Origin: Aureobasidium sp. EXF-3400
Taxonomy: Eukaryota; Ascomycota; Dothideomycetes; Dothideales; Saccotheciaceae
DNA length: 12,875 nt
Assembly: GCA_024195585.1 (NCBI GenBank)
Contig: SWBL01000661.1
Span: 1-12,875 of the forward strand
Reading direction: 5' to 3'
The translations under genes and the position numbers were made by a program. Every line of letters starts with the position of its first letter. Within the stretch, counting starts at the first letter, position 1. Of the stretch, positions 1 through 9,091 are shown piece after piece. The notes beneath the pieces are model-generated. The model saw only the letters and a program-made list of their open reading frames with translations. It did no database searches and was not told where the DNA came from.

Positions 1-91
1 GGCATCCCGTCCGCTCTGCCATACATAAGCAGTTGAACGGCAGATTAGTACTACGGTGGGTGACCACGTGGGAATCCCTGCTGCTGTATGT
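1..91 (+). rRNA. 5S ribosomal RNA gene, 3' part (5' end lies outside the window)
   Basis: This is the RNA of the large ribosomal subunit's central protuberance, transcribed by RNA polymerase III. The window opens inside the gene: bases 1-15 match the conserved GGC-TCCCGTCCGCT segment of fungal 5S, 16-20 (CTGCC) can pair with 38-42 (GGCAG), and 43-65 carry the conserved box C stretch ATTAGTAC...GGTGGGTGACC of the internal promoter. The 3' strand of helix I (GTATGT) ends near 91. Roughly the first 28 bases are missing because of the window edge, not because of a visible break. The visible part shows no obvious damage, so it looks functional. No 18S, 5.8S or 28S sequence is present beside it, which fits the dispersed 5S genes known in Pezizomycotina. 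The exact 3' end could be off by one or two bases. Confidence 0.93.
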
Positions 92-117
92 TTTGTCCTA
101 TGATATCTTTTTTTTTT
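91..117 (+). terminator. RNA polymerase III terminator of the 5S gene
   Basis: A TTTT run at 91-94 directly follows the 3' end of the 5S RNA and a second run of ten T lies at 108-117. Oligo-T on the non-template strand is the standard Pol III stop signal, and the second run would act as a backup. Confidence 0.8.
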
Positions 118-1071
118 CCTCCTTGCGATTATTGGTGAGGAGCTACAAGCATCTTTCGGAAGTCATTCATTCATTCATTCATCCATTCATCCGCCGTCAA
201 CTCAATGCCATATCTTTCCTCCATCACTCGTTTTTAGTCTTTGTACACGGTGACTGAACAGCACTCCATAAGTAGCTTGTGATTGATGCTGTCAAGTAAT
301 TCAGACTCAGTCCCTTCAGCCATAGCATTATCAACTTCCAGCATCCTCAGACAATGACGACCAATACTAAAGGCACACAGGAAAGCTTAACCCTCGGTCT
401 TTGTGCAAGCAAGGCATATCGCCCTGTCGGACACATACGATACCACTTCAGAGCCACCACATCCTGTGACCATTCTACATGGGAACAAAATGCTAAAAGA
501 GCGAGCGGGCCTTCTGGAAAACATGCGCTTGGAGTCAGCAACATCGATCACCCCTGTCGACGCATTTGATGTATCAAAGTCTCACAGATGAACACCGAAA
601 GAAGTAAACCGCACACTCAACACTCAAGAGAAACAGAAGAAGCCCAAGAACTAAGCAAGCAGTAAGAAGAGTGGAAAGACCCCCCTAACACAATGAACTG
701 AATCAGCAAAACCACCAACAATTCTGCAATAATAAAATGATTCTGCTTGTTTTTGTGTGCAACAGATATCAACTCTTTAGTGAGGATGAAGATAAGAAAG
801 GAAAAAAGACTGTGTATTTTCCATTCAGGTTCGCTCCTGCCTGCTGCTCAATGTTGTCTCTACTTTTGTTTCTGCGCCCTGCGCAATGCTCCAATCAATG
901 CACGCTCCGAAATGCACAACAACAACAAGAAAACGTAGAAAAGGAAACCGCAGCTCATCCTCTCCCAGGAGAAGGTAGAATCCACGCAACCAAACAAGTC
1001 AGGTCCAACTCCTCTAGACCGTCTCTCCCCAAATTTTTGAAACAAGAATCGAATAAGGGCTGTCGTTCACT
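118..1071. other. Spacer and probable kinase 3' UTR, no gene recognised
   Basis: Between the 5S gene and the kinase stop codon I see no credible coding region. The open frames here (for example 354-569 and 737-1177 on the plus strand) give compositions without recognisable motifs, and the second runs into the kinase coding sequence on the opposite strand. The part nearest 1071 should be the kinase 3' UTR. A plus-strand AATAAA is present at 731-736, but there is no plus-strand gene for it to serve. Confidence 0.6.
164..192. repeat. ATTC tetranucleotide microsatellite
   Basis: About seven consecutive copies of a CATT/ATTC unit, the last ones interrupted (CATCC variants). It lies in the spacer just behind the 5S gene and is a simple slippage repeat with no further function visible. 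Confidence 0.85.
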
Positions 1072-3392
1072 TCAAGCATCTTCAGCCTCCACACGGCACA
1101 AAACTTCTTCCAATACACCTTCAAGGAACCCTTCGACGCCGTCGCCCATGCCCACAGGCGCGACGCTGTCCCAGTGATCAATGTCTTTCATCAAGCGACC
1201 CACCTTGGAAACCAGTCTGCGGATCTGCTCGTGTGCCTGCCTTTTGAGCATGATATCCTGAGGAGAAGGCGCAACTTTTGACTGGGTGTTTGCCGACTTT
1301 TGCAGCAATGAGAGCTGGTATGCGCGGCGGTGAAGGGCAGCTTCAAGAGCAGGAATCACAACACCTGATAGAGCAGTAATCTCGTCGTTCTGGGGCTGAG
1401 CTGGGAGCGATGGCCCTGGCACAGAGGACGAAGACGAGGAAGAGGGTCTGCTGCTTGACGAACTGCTCTGCATGGAATCAAAGGATTGCTGTGTCTTGAG
1501 TTGAGCGTCAGAGTTTTGTCTTGATCTCAGCTGAGCATCTGCTCTGGCTTGAACGTCCGAGTCTTGTCTCGATCTGACTTGCGATTCTGGTGCTTGTGAT
1601 TTTGGTGTTGCGGCAGCTCCAGGCCACTCGGTGGGACTTGACCTTCTAGGCGCTAAGGCCGGCAGAGACTGTTGTTGCTGTGATCGAGTCTGTTGTGCTT
1701 GCTGTTGCTGTTGTTGAACGCTTACGGAAGACGATGTTCTCTCGAGTGGGAACGGAACAGAAGTTGGCTTCTCTGGAGACCTTGATAGGCTGTAGTTCGA
1801 TGCGCTGGATTGCTTCTGCATAGATGGCGTTGAAGGCCTGGCTGGCTCATTGGCTCTTTCACTGAGTGAAAGACCCTTCATGTATGAAGACATATCGGCA
1901 GCAATAGACTGCTGGATAAAATCATCGTTGATTTGTTGCGGCGTCGATTTCAATTGTGCCTGACTGTTCGCATGTCTTGTATTCATCGACTGTGGAGTGC
2001 GTGGAGTTTCAGATGGTGCTTGCGACACTACTTTCTTGATGGGTGAGGCGGGCAAGGGAACTCGAGCAGCAACGCTGGGAGAAGGCGGGACGGGACCTGA
2101 CGATGAGCTTGGTCGCTTTGAGGGTGATAAATCCCTAGGCAAGGGCGGCGGTGGCATGCTAGGTGCTGCTCGAACAGTGCGTCGGGTAGAGTTTTCTTCA
2201 CTCCTAGGAGCAGACTGCTTGGTAGGAGACTGGGGCTCAGGGACAGTTGTCTGGTTGCGAGTGTTCATGGCGGCCTCGTTCATGACTTTCAGCCCCGGTG
2301 CTCTTCGAGAAAGGGGTCGAACCGTACCGAAATCCCAAAGATCTTCTTCTTCAGAGGTGCGTGGAGGCGAGGCATCACGCACGTCTTCGTCATCTTCTTC
2401 ACGGTCACCGTGACGTGCCTGCCATCTTTCATATCTTTCGATCAGCTCAGTCAGGTATGTGGTCCTTTTGGCCCTGCGGATCCAGGGATGTTTGAGAAGT
2501 TCCTTGGCACTGGGTCTCTCTTTGGGTTCCTTGCGCAAACAAAGGTTGACAAAGTCCTTGAAAGCCTGGCTGAAATCGCCCTCGAGTTGTGGAGGAGGGT
2601 TCTTTGGAATGAGGAAAAGGACTTTCATGGGATGAATGTCGGCATATGGGGGTTCTCCATAGGCCAGCTCGAGAGCAGTGATACCAAGAGACCAAATGTC
2701 AGCCTTGTGATCATATCCCGATTGCTTGATGACTTCTGGAGCCATCCAGAAAGGGGTTCCAACGAATGTGTTCTTCTTGGTCATGGTGGCAGAGAGTTGG
2801 CCAGAAACACCAAAATCGGCAAGCTTGACTTGTCCATTCGAGCCAAGCAGGATGTTTGCAGCTTTGATGTCTCTGTGGAGCTTGTTGTCGTTGTGCAGGT
2901 ATTCCAGACCCATGAGCAACTCTCGGATGATAATGATGATATAATCCTCGGGAATACTGCCAGGTCTCATGAGGTTACCACAGCTACCGCCAGAGCAGTA
3001 TTCCATAATGATCCACAGGTCGGAGCCCTTGAGGTATGATCCATAGTATTTTGTAGTGTAGGGAGAGTTGAGGCCAGAGAGGATAGAGATCTCCTGTATG
3101 ATGTCGTCGACTTCGTCTTCTGCGTTTTCTACGTCGATGACTTTGATAGCGACGGCTTGACCAGTACGTTTCTCGACACTAGAGGAGAGATGGTCAGTGG
3201 TCTAGACAGGATTTGTACGAATGAGGATGCGACTCACCCCTTGTAAACCTTTCCGAAACTGCCTCCACCTGTTGACTTGTATCAGCTTGGGTTCTTGCAA
3301 ACTTGGTCAACAACCTAATGCTCACCAATGCAAGCTTGCTTGGTATACAGCGTCTCGGGATCTACTGCGCCTCCTCCGAACGCGGACGCCAT
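1072..3392 (-). CDS. mst-1: GCK-III STE20-family serine/threonine protein kinase (Sps1/MST-1/MST3 type)
   Basis: Predicted 734-residue kinase read from three exons: 3392-3326, 3268-3238 and 3178-1072. Introns are 3325-3269 (57 nt, GTGAGC...CAG) and 3237-3179 (59 nt, GTGAGT...TAG, with branch-like CACTGAC); splicing is needed to build the glycine loop. The kinase domain spans about residues 16-266: glycine loop IGGGSFGKV (22-30), catalytic lysine K45 in VAIK, alpha-C glutamate E62, HRDIKAAN (134-141, base D136), DFG (154-156), activation segment [13 protein letters not shown] with likely phospho-sites T170 and T174. There is no CRIB domain, so it is GCK rather than PAK type. [14 protein letters not shown] follows the domain, then [10 protein letters not shown] (312-321), a long Ser/Pro/Gln-rich linker, and a helical C-terminus (about 630-734) that looks conserved. 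The family phosphorylates NDR-kinase and STRIPAK-linked pathways in septation and polarity. The kinase domain resembles the MST-1/Sps1 group more than Sid1/SepL or Nak1/POD-6; this subgroup call is from memory of family motifs. The start ATG at 3392 is the first in frame before the domain. Confidence 0.93.
1505..1580 (-). repeat. Imperfect 48-nt tandem duplication inside the kinase linker
   Basis: The segments near 1505-1532 and 1553-1580 are similar, with a period of 48 nt. They code for two copies of an RSRQ(D/N)SD(V/A)Q motif spaced 16 residues apart. The duplication is in frame, in the disordered linker, and does not touch the kinase domain. Confidence 0.7.
1669..1716 (-). repeat. CAG/CAA repeats coding for two glutamine runs in the kinase linker
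   Basis: The minus strand reads mixed CAG and CAA codons, giving a run of six Gln and one of four Gln separated by AQQTRS. Mixed codons suggest a fairly stable polyglutamine tract. A serine-rich stretch lies closer to the C-terminus (about 1430-1475). Confidence 0.8.
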
Positions 3393-4178
3393 ATCGAGGT
3401 CGTGTGTGTTGATTGTGCAAACTGCGTGGTGCTGTTGCCCAGCAGTGTTATGGGACGATACGGCCGGGAGTGCTCTCGTGCCAATCTCGCAAAGTCGGCT
3501 TGCGATCTAATCTATTCGTGATGGGCGTGTGATTCGTTTGCGATCGTTGCTCTGTCGGCGGGGAAGCGCTAATGTCGTCAAGCCAGCGACGACACAGCCA
3601 TCAACAAAAAGGAAGCGTGGGTTATCAAGTCGAGTCGAGTCAATTCGAGGCCAGGTCAAGTCGAGTGACGGGGCGAGGTTGTTGGCATGCAGCAGCGACG
3701 GCTATTGTGCAGCGATGCAATAATGCGAGCCGCTGTTGTTGACCGACCTCTTGCTTTGTTGATGTCCACCGCCCCGACCCGACGACCATCGGGGGGCCGT
3801 GCACCTCCGCAACCGCTTTGTTTCACTATGACATGCGCTGCCACATCTCGATCGACAATTGCCCTATATCGTCGTTCATCTTGATTGATTATGTCTGTAA
3901 AATTTGGTCTACATCCCTATTGCCTCTTGCTAGATAAAAAATGTTCGAAGAAAATGCTCAGTAGCCGTCTGCTACCATAAGGGGAATCTTGGGTAATGAA
4001 AAGTGCTAGATCACCTAGTAACAATTAGAATCTTGTATGCGTAACCCCATCAGTCTGCCGCCCCTTCGCTCTCTGAGCGCCTGCGCCTTTTGTACTCCGC
4101 GTGAAAACTCATTCAATGTCTTGGGTTAGATCAAGTAGGAAACCTTGCTGAGACATGACGGGCTTGCCCCTCGACGTC
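3393..4178. other. Intergenic region: kinase upstream region and RhoGAP 3' flank
   Basis: About 790 bases separate the RhoGAP stop codon from the kinase start, both genes reading leftwards. The part next to 3393 should hold the kinase promoter and 5' UTR, and the AT-richer part at about 3890-4178 the 3' UTR of the RhoGAP gene. Short open frames here show no recognisable protein. No TATA box or RNA gene can be supported. Confidence 0.6.
3625..3666. repeat. Cluster of TCAAGTCGAGT repeats in the kinase upstream region
   Basis: An 11-base unit TCAAGTCGAGT occurs exactly at 3625-3635 and again at 3656-3666 (31 bases apart), with related CGAGTC/TTCGAGG pieces between. It lies about 230-275 bases upstream of the kinase start codon. 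It could be a cluster of protein binding sites or simply a degenerate short repeat; the sequence does not decide. Confidence 0.55.
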
Positions 4179-7100
4179 TCACTCATCATTATCAGCTTCC
4201 CGTAACCGGCTGAGTGGTGATTCTCTCTGGCTCATAGGTCCAGGTCCAAGATTCATAAACAACGTATTACTCTCCCGCTTGGCTTGTTTGCTCATGGGAT
4301 TTCCCAGCTGTGTTGTGCGACTCCCATTCGATCCTGGGTACCTGTCGCTGTGTGAGGGCGGTCCATTTTCCTTGTTCGCCATCTGGAACGAAGAGATGCC
4401 ACTATCATAAGCATCGCGGCTTAGCGCTGCGGACTGTTGGAAGAAGCCAGTTTGATTGTAGCTAGGCGCCGAGAAGTCGTTGCTAGGCTTCTGCCGAGGT
4501 GACCTGACACTTTCAGGCGTCACCCCTGAAAGTGGTGTGTCTGCAGGATATGGCGTTACTGGAGTGGTTATGTCGATTGGGGGTCCAAAAACTCTGGCAT
4601 TCTCCATAACGAAGAGAGATATGAGGGGAGCTGGTATGTTGAGTGTTGGTGCAAAGACAATACCCACTGTTGTGGTGTTAGTGAGTCATGAAGCAATTAC
4701 GTTAAGAGAACCAACTTACCATTGCGAACGCTCATCTTGTTTGTACCCTCGTTATCTACAATTTCGCGCAGGAATGTGCTCAAGATATCCAGTAACTCTC
4801 GGTTTGCCCGTGGTAATTTGTTCACAAGGACATTGAACACTTCAACCTTGACTTTCTCATCAAGGTCCAACCCCTTGAGAAACTCAAGGTGATGTTCTCT
4901 GGTGAGGATGCTGGCCGGCAATTCTCTAAGGTAGAGTTTTAGCAGACTCGCAACCGCATGAATGTCATAGTATGGGCCTTCGAGTAGCTTGACGTCGCCC
5001 TCCGTGTTGAACCGCTCTTTCAATGCCTTGATGACGATGTTCGAACCAGAAAGTCGGAAGATGCCTTCTTCAGACGAAGCGTTCTTGGCTCTCAAGTATT
5101 CGATGGACCGATAAACCACGGCAGGAAGGTGAACAGGAACGTCCAATGGTGGAGCAATTTCCACAGCTTCAGCCAAAGGAGCACCAAAGACTGGCCGAAC
5201 AAGTACAGGTGATTCGCTCCGGACCAGATCCTTGGGCACACTACCAGGGGCTGTATCAGATGACGAGCGACCCCTGAATCCAAAGATGCTTCGCTTTTTA
5301 TCCTTGGTCTGAGTAACAGGATCTCTTTTGTTACCCCATGATTCTGCATTCTGAATTACTGCCCCATTTTTTGGACCAGAAATTTGTGGGAGGTGACTCG
5401 AGTCGTGGTGATGCTCACTTTCACCAATCGCTGGAGAGTTGACTGGCGAAGGCGTAGCAAGGTCGCGGCTGGGACCAATTACAGGCGCTTCGGCAGGTAC
5501 TGTAGCCTGGTAAGGAATACTGCGCAGCATTAAAGAGCTATCTGATGGCCTCATACTCGCCGATGAGAGATCGTTCATTGACTTCTGGAGACGCGGACTG
5601 CGTGTCGCACGTAGCGAATCTTGCTTCCTCAACGTGGTGGGAGACGCAATTGGGTCCACATAATGCAGCAAAGCTTCAACCCAAGCGTCGCGCTCTTCAT
5701 CGCTCTCGGCGCAAAGCACATGACGCACATGGTTCGAGGAATCTTTGCGTTTAGGCTCCAGGATCAGAAAAGCGTGTCGATACTCGCTATCGCTATCGTC
5801 GTCCTCATTGCGTGTCGTATGTTGTGCTTGTTTGCCGATTTGCGCATTCGACAGCTTTATTGAGCCTAGAAGTGCACCTCCTGGAGCTTCAAAGTACTTG
5901 AGAGTCGGTCCATCTAGAACAAAATACCTAGCTTTCCAACCACCAAAGTTCTTTCCACGTTTTGTCAAGTATCCATCCTTGCGAATACCTCCAACTTGGA
6001 CTACGGCGTTCTTGGTCGAATTGATCGCTTCTTGAGGGAAGTACTCGGGCATGTCGGGACCTATCGCATCGGCAGTCAAGAAGCCACAAATGATCATGGC
6101 AGCTTGGTCATCCATAGGTGTATCGAGCATGCTGTCAAAGTAAAGACTGAGGGCATTCCTGCGCGCGTCCATTCGAGCAGGAGCGTGTCCAGTGAACAAA
6201 GAACGATCTGGCAGCTTTGTCCTGAAATTAGATGCGACTTTGATTTGCTGGTCAAAGACGGACATGGCAGTCAATGACTTCTCCACGCGCCATAACTGTG
6301 TTCTATCAGATCTGGAAAAAACGGCAAGCGTGATGACAGGGTTCTCCTCAGATGGCTTTGGTGCCATGTAACTTTGTCTGGACGGTCGCAGGCGCGAGGA
6401 GTCGACTTTCACGTAAATCGAAGGTAGAGCATTTGGAGGCAAGAGGAAACCAGGATATTGCTCCGATACGAATCCGCGGTAAATTTCACCAGGAGATCTT
6501 GGTGCGGATGCGTTCGATGGCTGCTCAGGTTCTGCCATCCGGGCTTGTGAGGGAACAGAGAGTCTATCAGACATGGGGTTTGCCGCAAGGACGTGATAGG
6601 TCTCGGCACGAGCCAGATGAGGAGATGCGAAAGAAAGAGGAGTCTGTGGTGGCATAGGAATAGGTTGACGAGGGGCGCGTGGTGACAAGGGCATCTGTCC
6701 TCCTACTCTAGGAGAAGTGGGTATCGAGGTCAATGACTGTTTTAATACCCTTGGCATGGGCGAGTTCATGGGTCTATCGCTAGGACGAGGGCTCATGGGA
6801 AGACCAGGACTCAGCACAGTCAGAGAGACGGGATGGCGTTTAGGATGTGTAGGAGCATCGGCCGATACCATCTGGCCCATGCTCTGGAATGTTTGGACCT
6901 GGGCGAGCTGAGGAGACCCAAAATCGATCGTTTCAGCATCACTAAGTAGACCTTGATCCGTGTCGCTGAGCAGTCCTGGGTCTGCGTCTAAATCGGCAGG
7001 GGCAGGGACACGTCGATCGACAGTAGGAGGAGGAGCACTCCTGCTGCTATTTTGAGCTGTCTCTTTCTGTTGACCTTGGCTGGCTAGTGCTTCCCTCAGC

Positions 7101-8134
7101 CTATCATCATCTGCTCTTGTCTTTTTTCTTCCTCTTGAAAGCGGGGGAGTATCATCCGAATCCGAAGCTTCGCGAAGCATTGTTGGAGCACTCGATAGAT
7201 CCAGAGGAGCAGGCTTTTCCTTGCGCAACCTCTGGTTCGGACTCGAGAAAGATTTGGGCGATACCACTTGTGGAGTGTCGGTAATGCTGGGGGTTTGCGG
7301 GCCGTTTGCAGAGGAGCGTCCTTGAAGACCGGGCAAAGAAGATGATGAGTCGGATGGCTGGACGCGGCTGGGGCGTTGCAAGCCTGCGGACAGACTATCC
7401 AGGGATGTGCTCGTGGGAAGTGGAGGACTGGAAGCGGGCATATTGGGAGACTGGCTGTCAAGGCCTGTAGAACCAAGGCTTTCCCTCGTGGTTGGTGGAC
7501 GAGAAGACTGCTCGCCAATCAGATCTTTGAGCCTTTTGCGATACTTTTCCTTCTCTTTGAGTGTACGCTCCAAGTCCTTATTAAGGCCGAGGATCATGGC
7601 TCTTTGCTTTTCGACAAGCCTCCATAATTGGGCTGTGTGCGTCGACGCCGAGTGTTTCTCCTGCAAGAGCTTCGCTATAGCGGCCTCAGCGGAGCCAGCA
7701 GTTGCGATCAGTGTGGGAATATCGGTCGGCTCTAGTGAGGTGGCTGACTGTGATCGGACGATAGGCTGGGGAGCAGTTGACGATGAAAGCGAGGACAAAG
7801 TCGAGTCCATCGAGACAGTGCGTTGGACGGCGGGAGAGACAGGCACGTTGCGAGCAGCGGCGGTGGAGGGTGGTGAGACCATGGCAGGCGATGCTCCAAA
7901 GGAAGTGTCTGCAGCATGGGAAGTACGCAGGCGACGAGCGGTCTCTAGCGGCCTGGTTCTGAAGGGTGGCTGCCCATGCAGAGGCTTGAAAGGCGGCGAG
8001 CTTCTAAGGGTCGGCGACGGTGATGATGATGGTGGTGGTAGGTCGTGTGCAGCCTTCACGGCGCCTTGGGTGGTCGGTAGGGTAGCAGCAGGAAGCTGAT
8101 ACGTGGTGGAGGGATGGCCAGCATGCTGGTGCAT
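4179..8134 (-). CDS. bem3: PX-PH-RhoGAP protein, Bem3-like GTPase-activating protein for Cdc42/Rho
   Basis: Predicted 1300-residue protein from two exons, 8134-4720 and 4666-4179, with a 53-nt intron (GTAAGT...CAG, branch CACTAAC). Splicing restores VRNVGIVFAPTLNIP, a hallmark RhoGAP segment; reading through the intron would end the protein early. Domains in order: Ser/Pro-rich N-terminus; coiled coil (about 148-208); a long disordered part dense in S/T-P sites (about 440-515); PX domain (about 548-692); PH domain (about 714-827, starting KDGYLTKRGKNFGGWKARYF); RhoGAP (about 983-1170) with arginine finger R1027 in GIFRLSGS and the LLKLYLRELP helix. This order and size match yeast Bem3 (about 1.1 kb residues), which binds phosphoinositides at sites of polarised growth and speeds GTP hydrolysis by Cdc42. 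The S/T-P cluster suggests control by cyclin-dependent kinase, as known for yeast Bem3, but this is inference. The first ATG is at 8134; three codons further upstream in frame is only a TTG. Confidence 0.95.
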
Positions 8135-8169
8135 TGCGTCCAAACAACAAGAACAAGACTACCTTGTAC

Positions 8170-8211
8170 TTATCTGCAGCCAGTCGAACCAATGACGCTA
8201 GCGCCCTTCAT
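8170..8211 (-). other. Possible upstream ORF in the bem3-like leader
   Basis: An ATG at 8211 on the minus strand opens a 13-codon frame ending in TAA at 8170, 35 bases before the RhoGAP start codon. It would matter only if transcription starts upstream of 8211, which cannot be told from sequence. Such short frames also arise by chance. Confidence 0.25.
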
Positions 8212-8831
8212 TTAATGTATCTGGCGTGATGCCCTTTCCAACTCAGAGCCTTCAGGTTAACACGAGGCGACGGTCAATATCGCTGACTTTTGCTCGTCGA
8301 GTCCTGACCAGCCGCGTGCAGGGAAAGACGGTCGACAGCAAATTACTTTGCAAAGGCTCATCAATCCATCAAACCCTCCTCGCCTAAACCATCGACCCTG
8401 CTTGACTCGCCCGCCCAAAGCCGTTGTGTTTCCGCTCTTTCGCGCCAATCTGCCACAGCGAATCACATGTCGTAGAGCCCTATTTTCCCTCTCGCAAACA
8501 CAGTCACATCTGTCACACGGCTCGATTTTGCGACCAACTTCCCGACTTGACCTTGCTTGATCTTGCTTCCGCATCCGACGACCTAATTTCCACGACTCTC
8601 TATTTCTATACCTGCAGACCAAAGATCGTCAAGCCACCCCCAGCTTAGATCCATTCCGAGACACTTCGCTTGCCCGTTTTACTCCATTCAGCCGTTGCCA
8701 TGCCTGACCCTGCTGCAATTGACTGATAGGGCATTCCTGCACCTCATCAGCAAACTTGGTATGGCTATACGAGCAGTGAAAGAGTGGTGAAAAGAAAAAT
8801 CTATCAATGACGTCTACTGGATCACGTCAAG

Positions 8832-8884
8832 ATTCATCCCTACAAATCGGAGCTCTATGGATTTTGGCTTTCACAGGGATGAAT
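8832..8884. repeat. Perfect 10-bp inverted repeat
   Basis: ATTCATCCCT at 8832-8841 is exactly complementary to AGGGATGAAT at 8875-8884, with a 33-base spacer. It could form a hairpin in RNA from either strand, or be a paired binding site. It lies in the spacer close to the 3' end of the 437-aa gene. Chance occurrence cannot be excluded. Confidence 0.5.
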
Positions 8885-9091
8885 TAATTAATGCGACGGC
8901 CCGTCTTTGAGCCTCCTTCCAAGACCCACATCCGGCAAGCTTTGCTCTCTAGCGATATGACAATGTAGCAGATCAACCAGAACACCAAGAATAAAAGAAA
9001 TTCGTTATGCACATATAGTATTCGTATTCCGGTTCCCATTCATCAACTTGCAGACCCCGGGCTCCATCGCTGCAAACATGAGCTGTTCGTT

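Larger units (their letters stand above)
8135..9091. other. Intergenic region with RhoGAP promoter, 3' flank of the 437-aa gene, and a possible plus-strand transcript
   Basis: Both flanking genes read leftwards, so the part next to 8135 should be the RhoGAP promoter and leader, and the part next to 9091 the 3' UTR of the neighbour. The stretch 8340-8700 is strongly C/T-rich on the plus strand, like fungal leaders reading rightwards; it ends at an ATG in a fair context (8700, TTGCCATGCC) opening an 8-codon frame, and a plus-strand AATAAA lies at 8990-8995. No long coding frame is present. A separate finding discusses this. Confidence 0.5.

Noticed and set aside
354..569. Plus-strand open frame of 71 codons starting at an ATG
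   Set aside because: No family features, no splice or leader context, and a length that arises easily by chance in non-coding DNA of this composition.
737..1177. Plus-strand open frame of 146 codons
   Set aside because: Its last third is antisense to the conserved C-terminus of the kinase, and the rest has mixed, low-information composition. No homologous motif recognised.
1997..3039. Plus-strand open frames of 138 and 209 codons
   Set aside because: Both are antisense to the kinase gene, whose domain and splice sites are unambiguous; the translations show no family features.
4697..4719. Read-through end of the RhoGAP first exon (GKLVLLT)
   Set aside because: These codons are intron sequence; splicing at 4719/4667 restores the conserved RhoGAP segment, so the gene is not truncated.
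7407..8099. Plus-strand open frame of 230 codons
   Set aside because: It lies entirely antisense to the N-terminal part of the bem3-like gene and is rich in G/E/A/V as expected of the complement of a Ser/Pro-rich coding region; no motif is visible.
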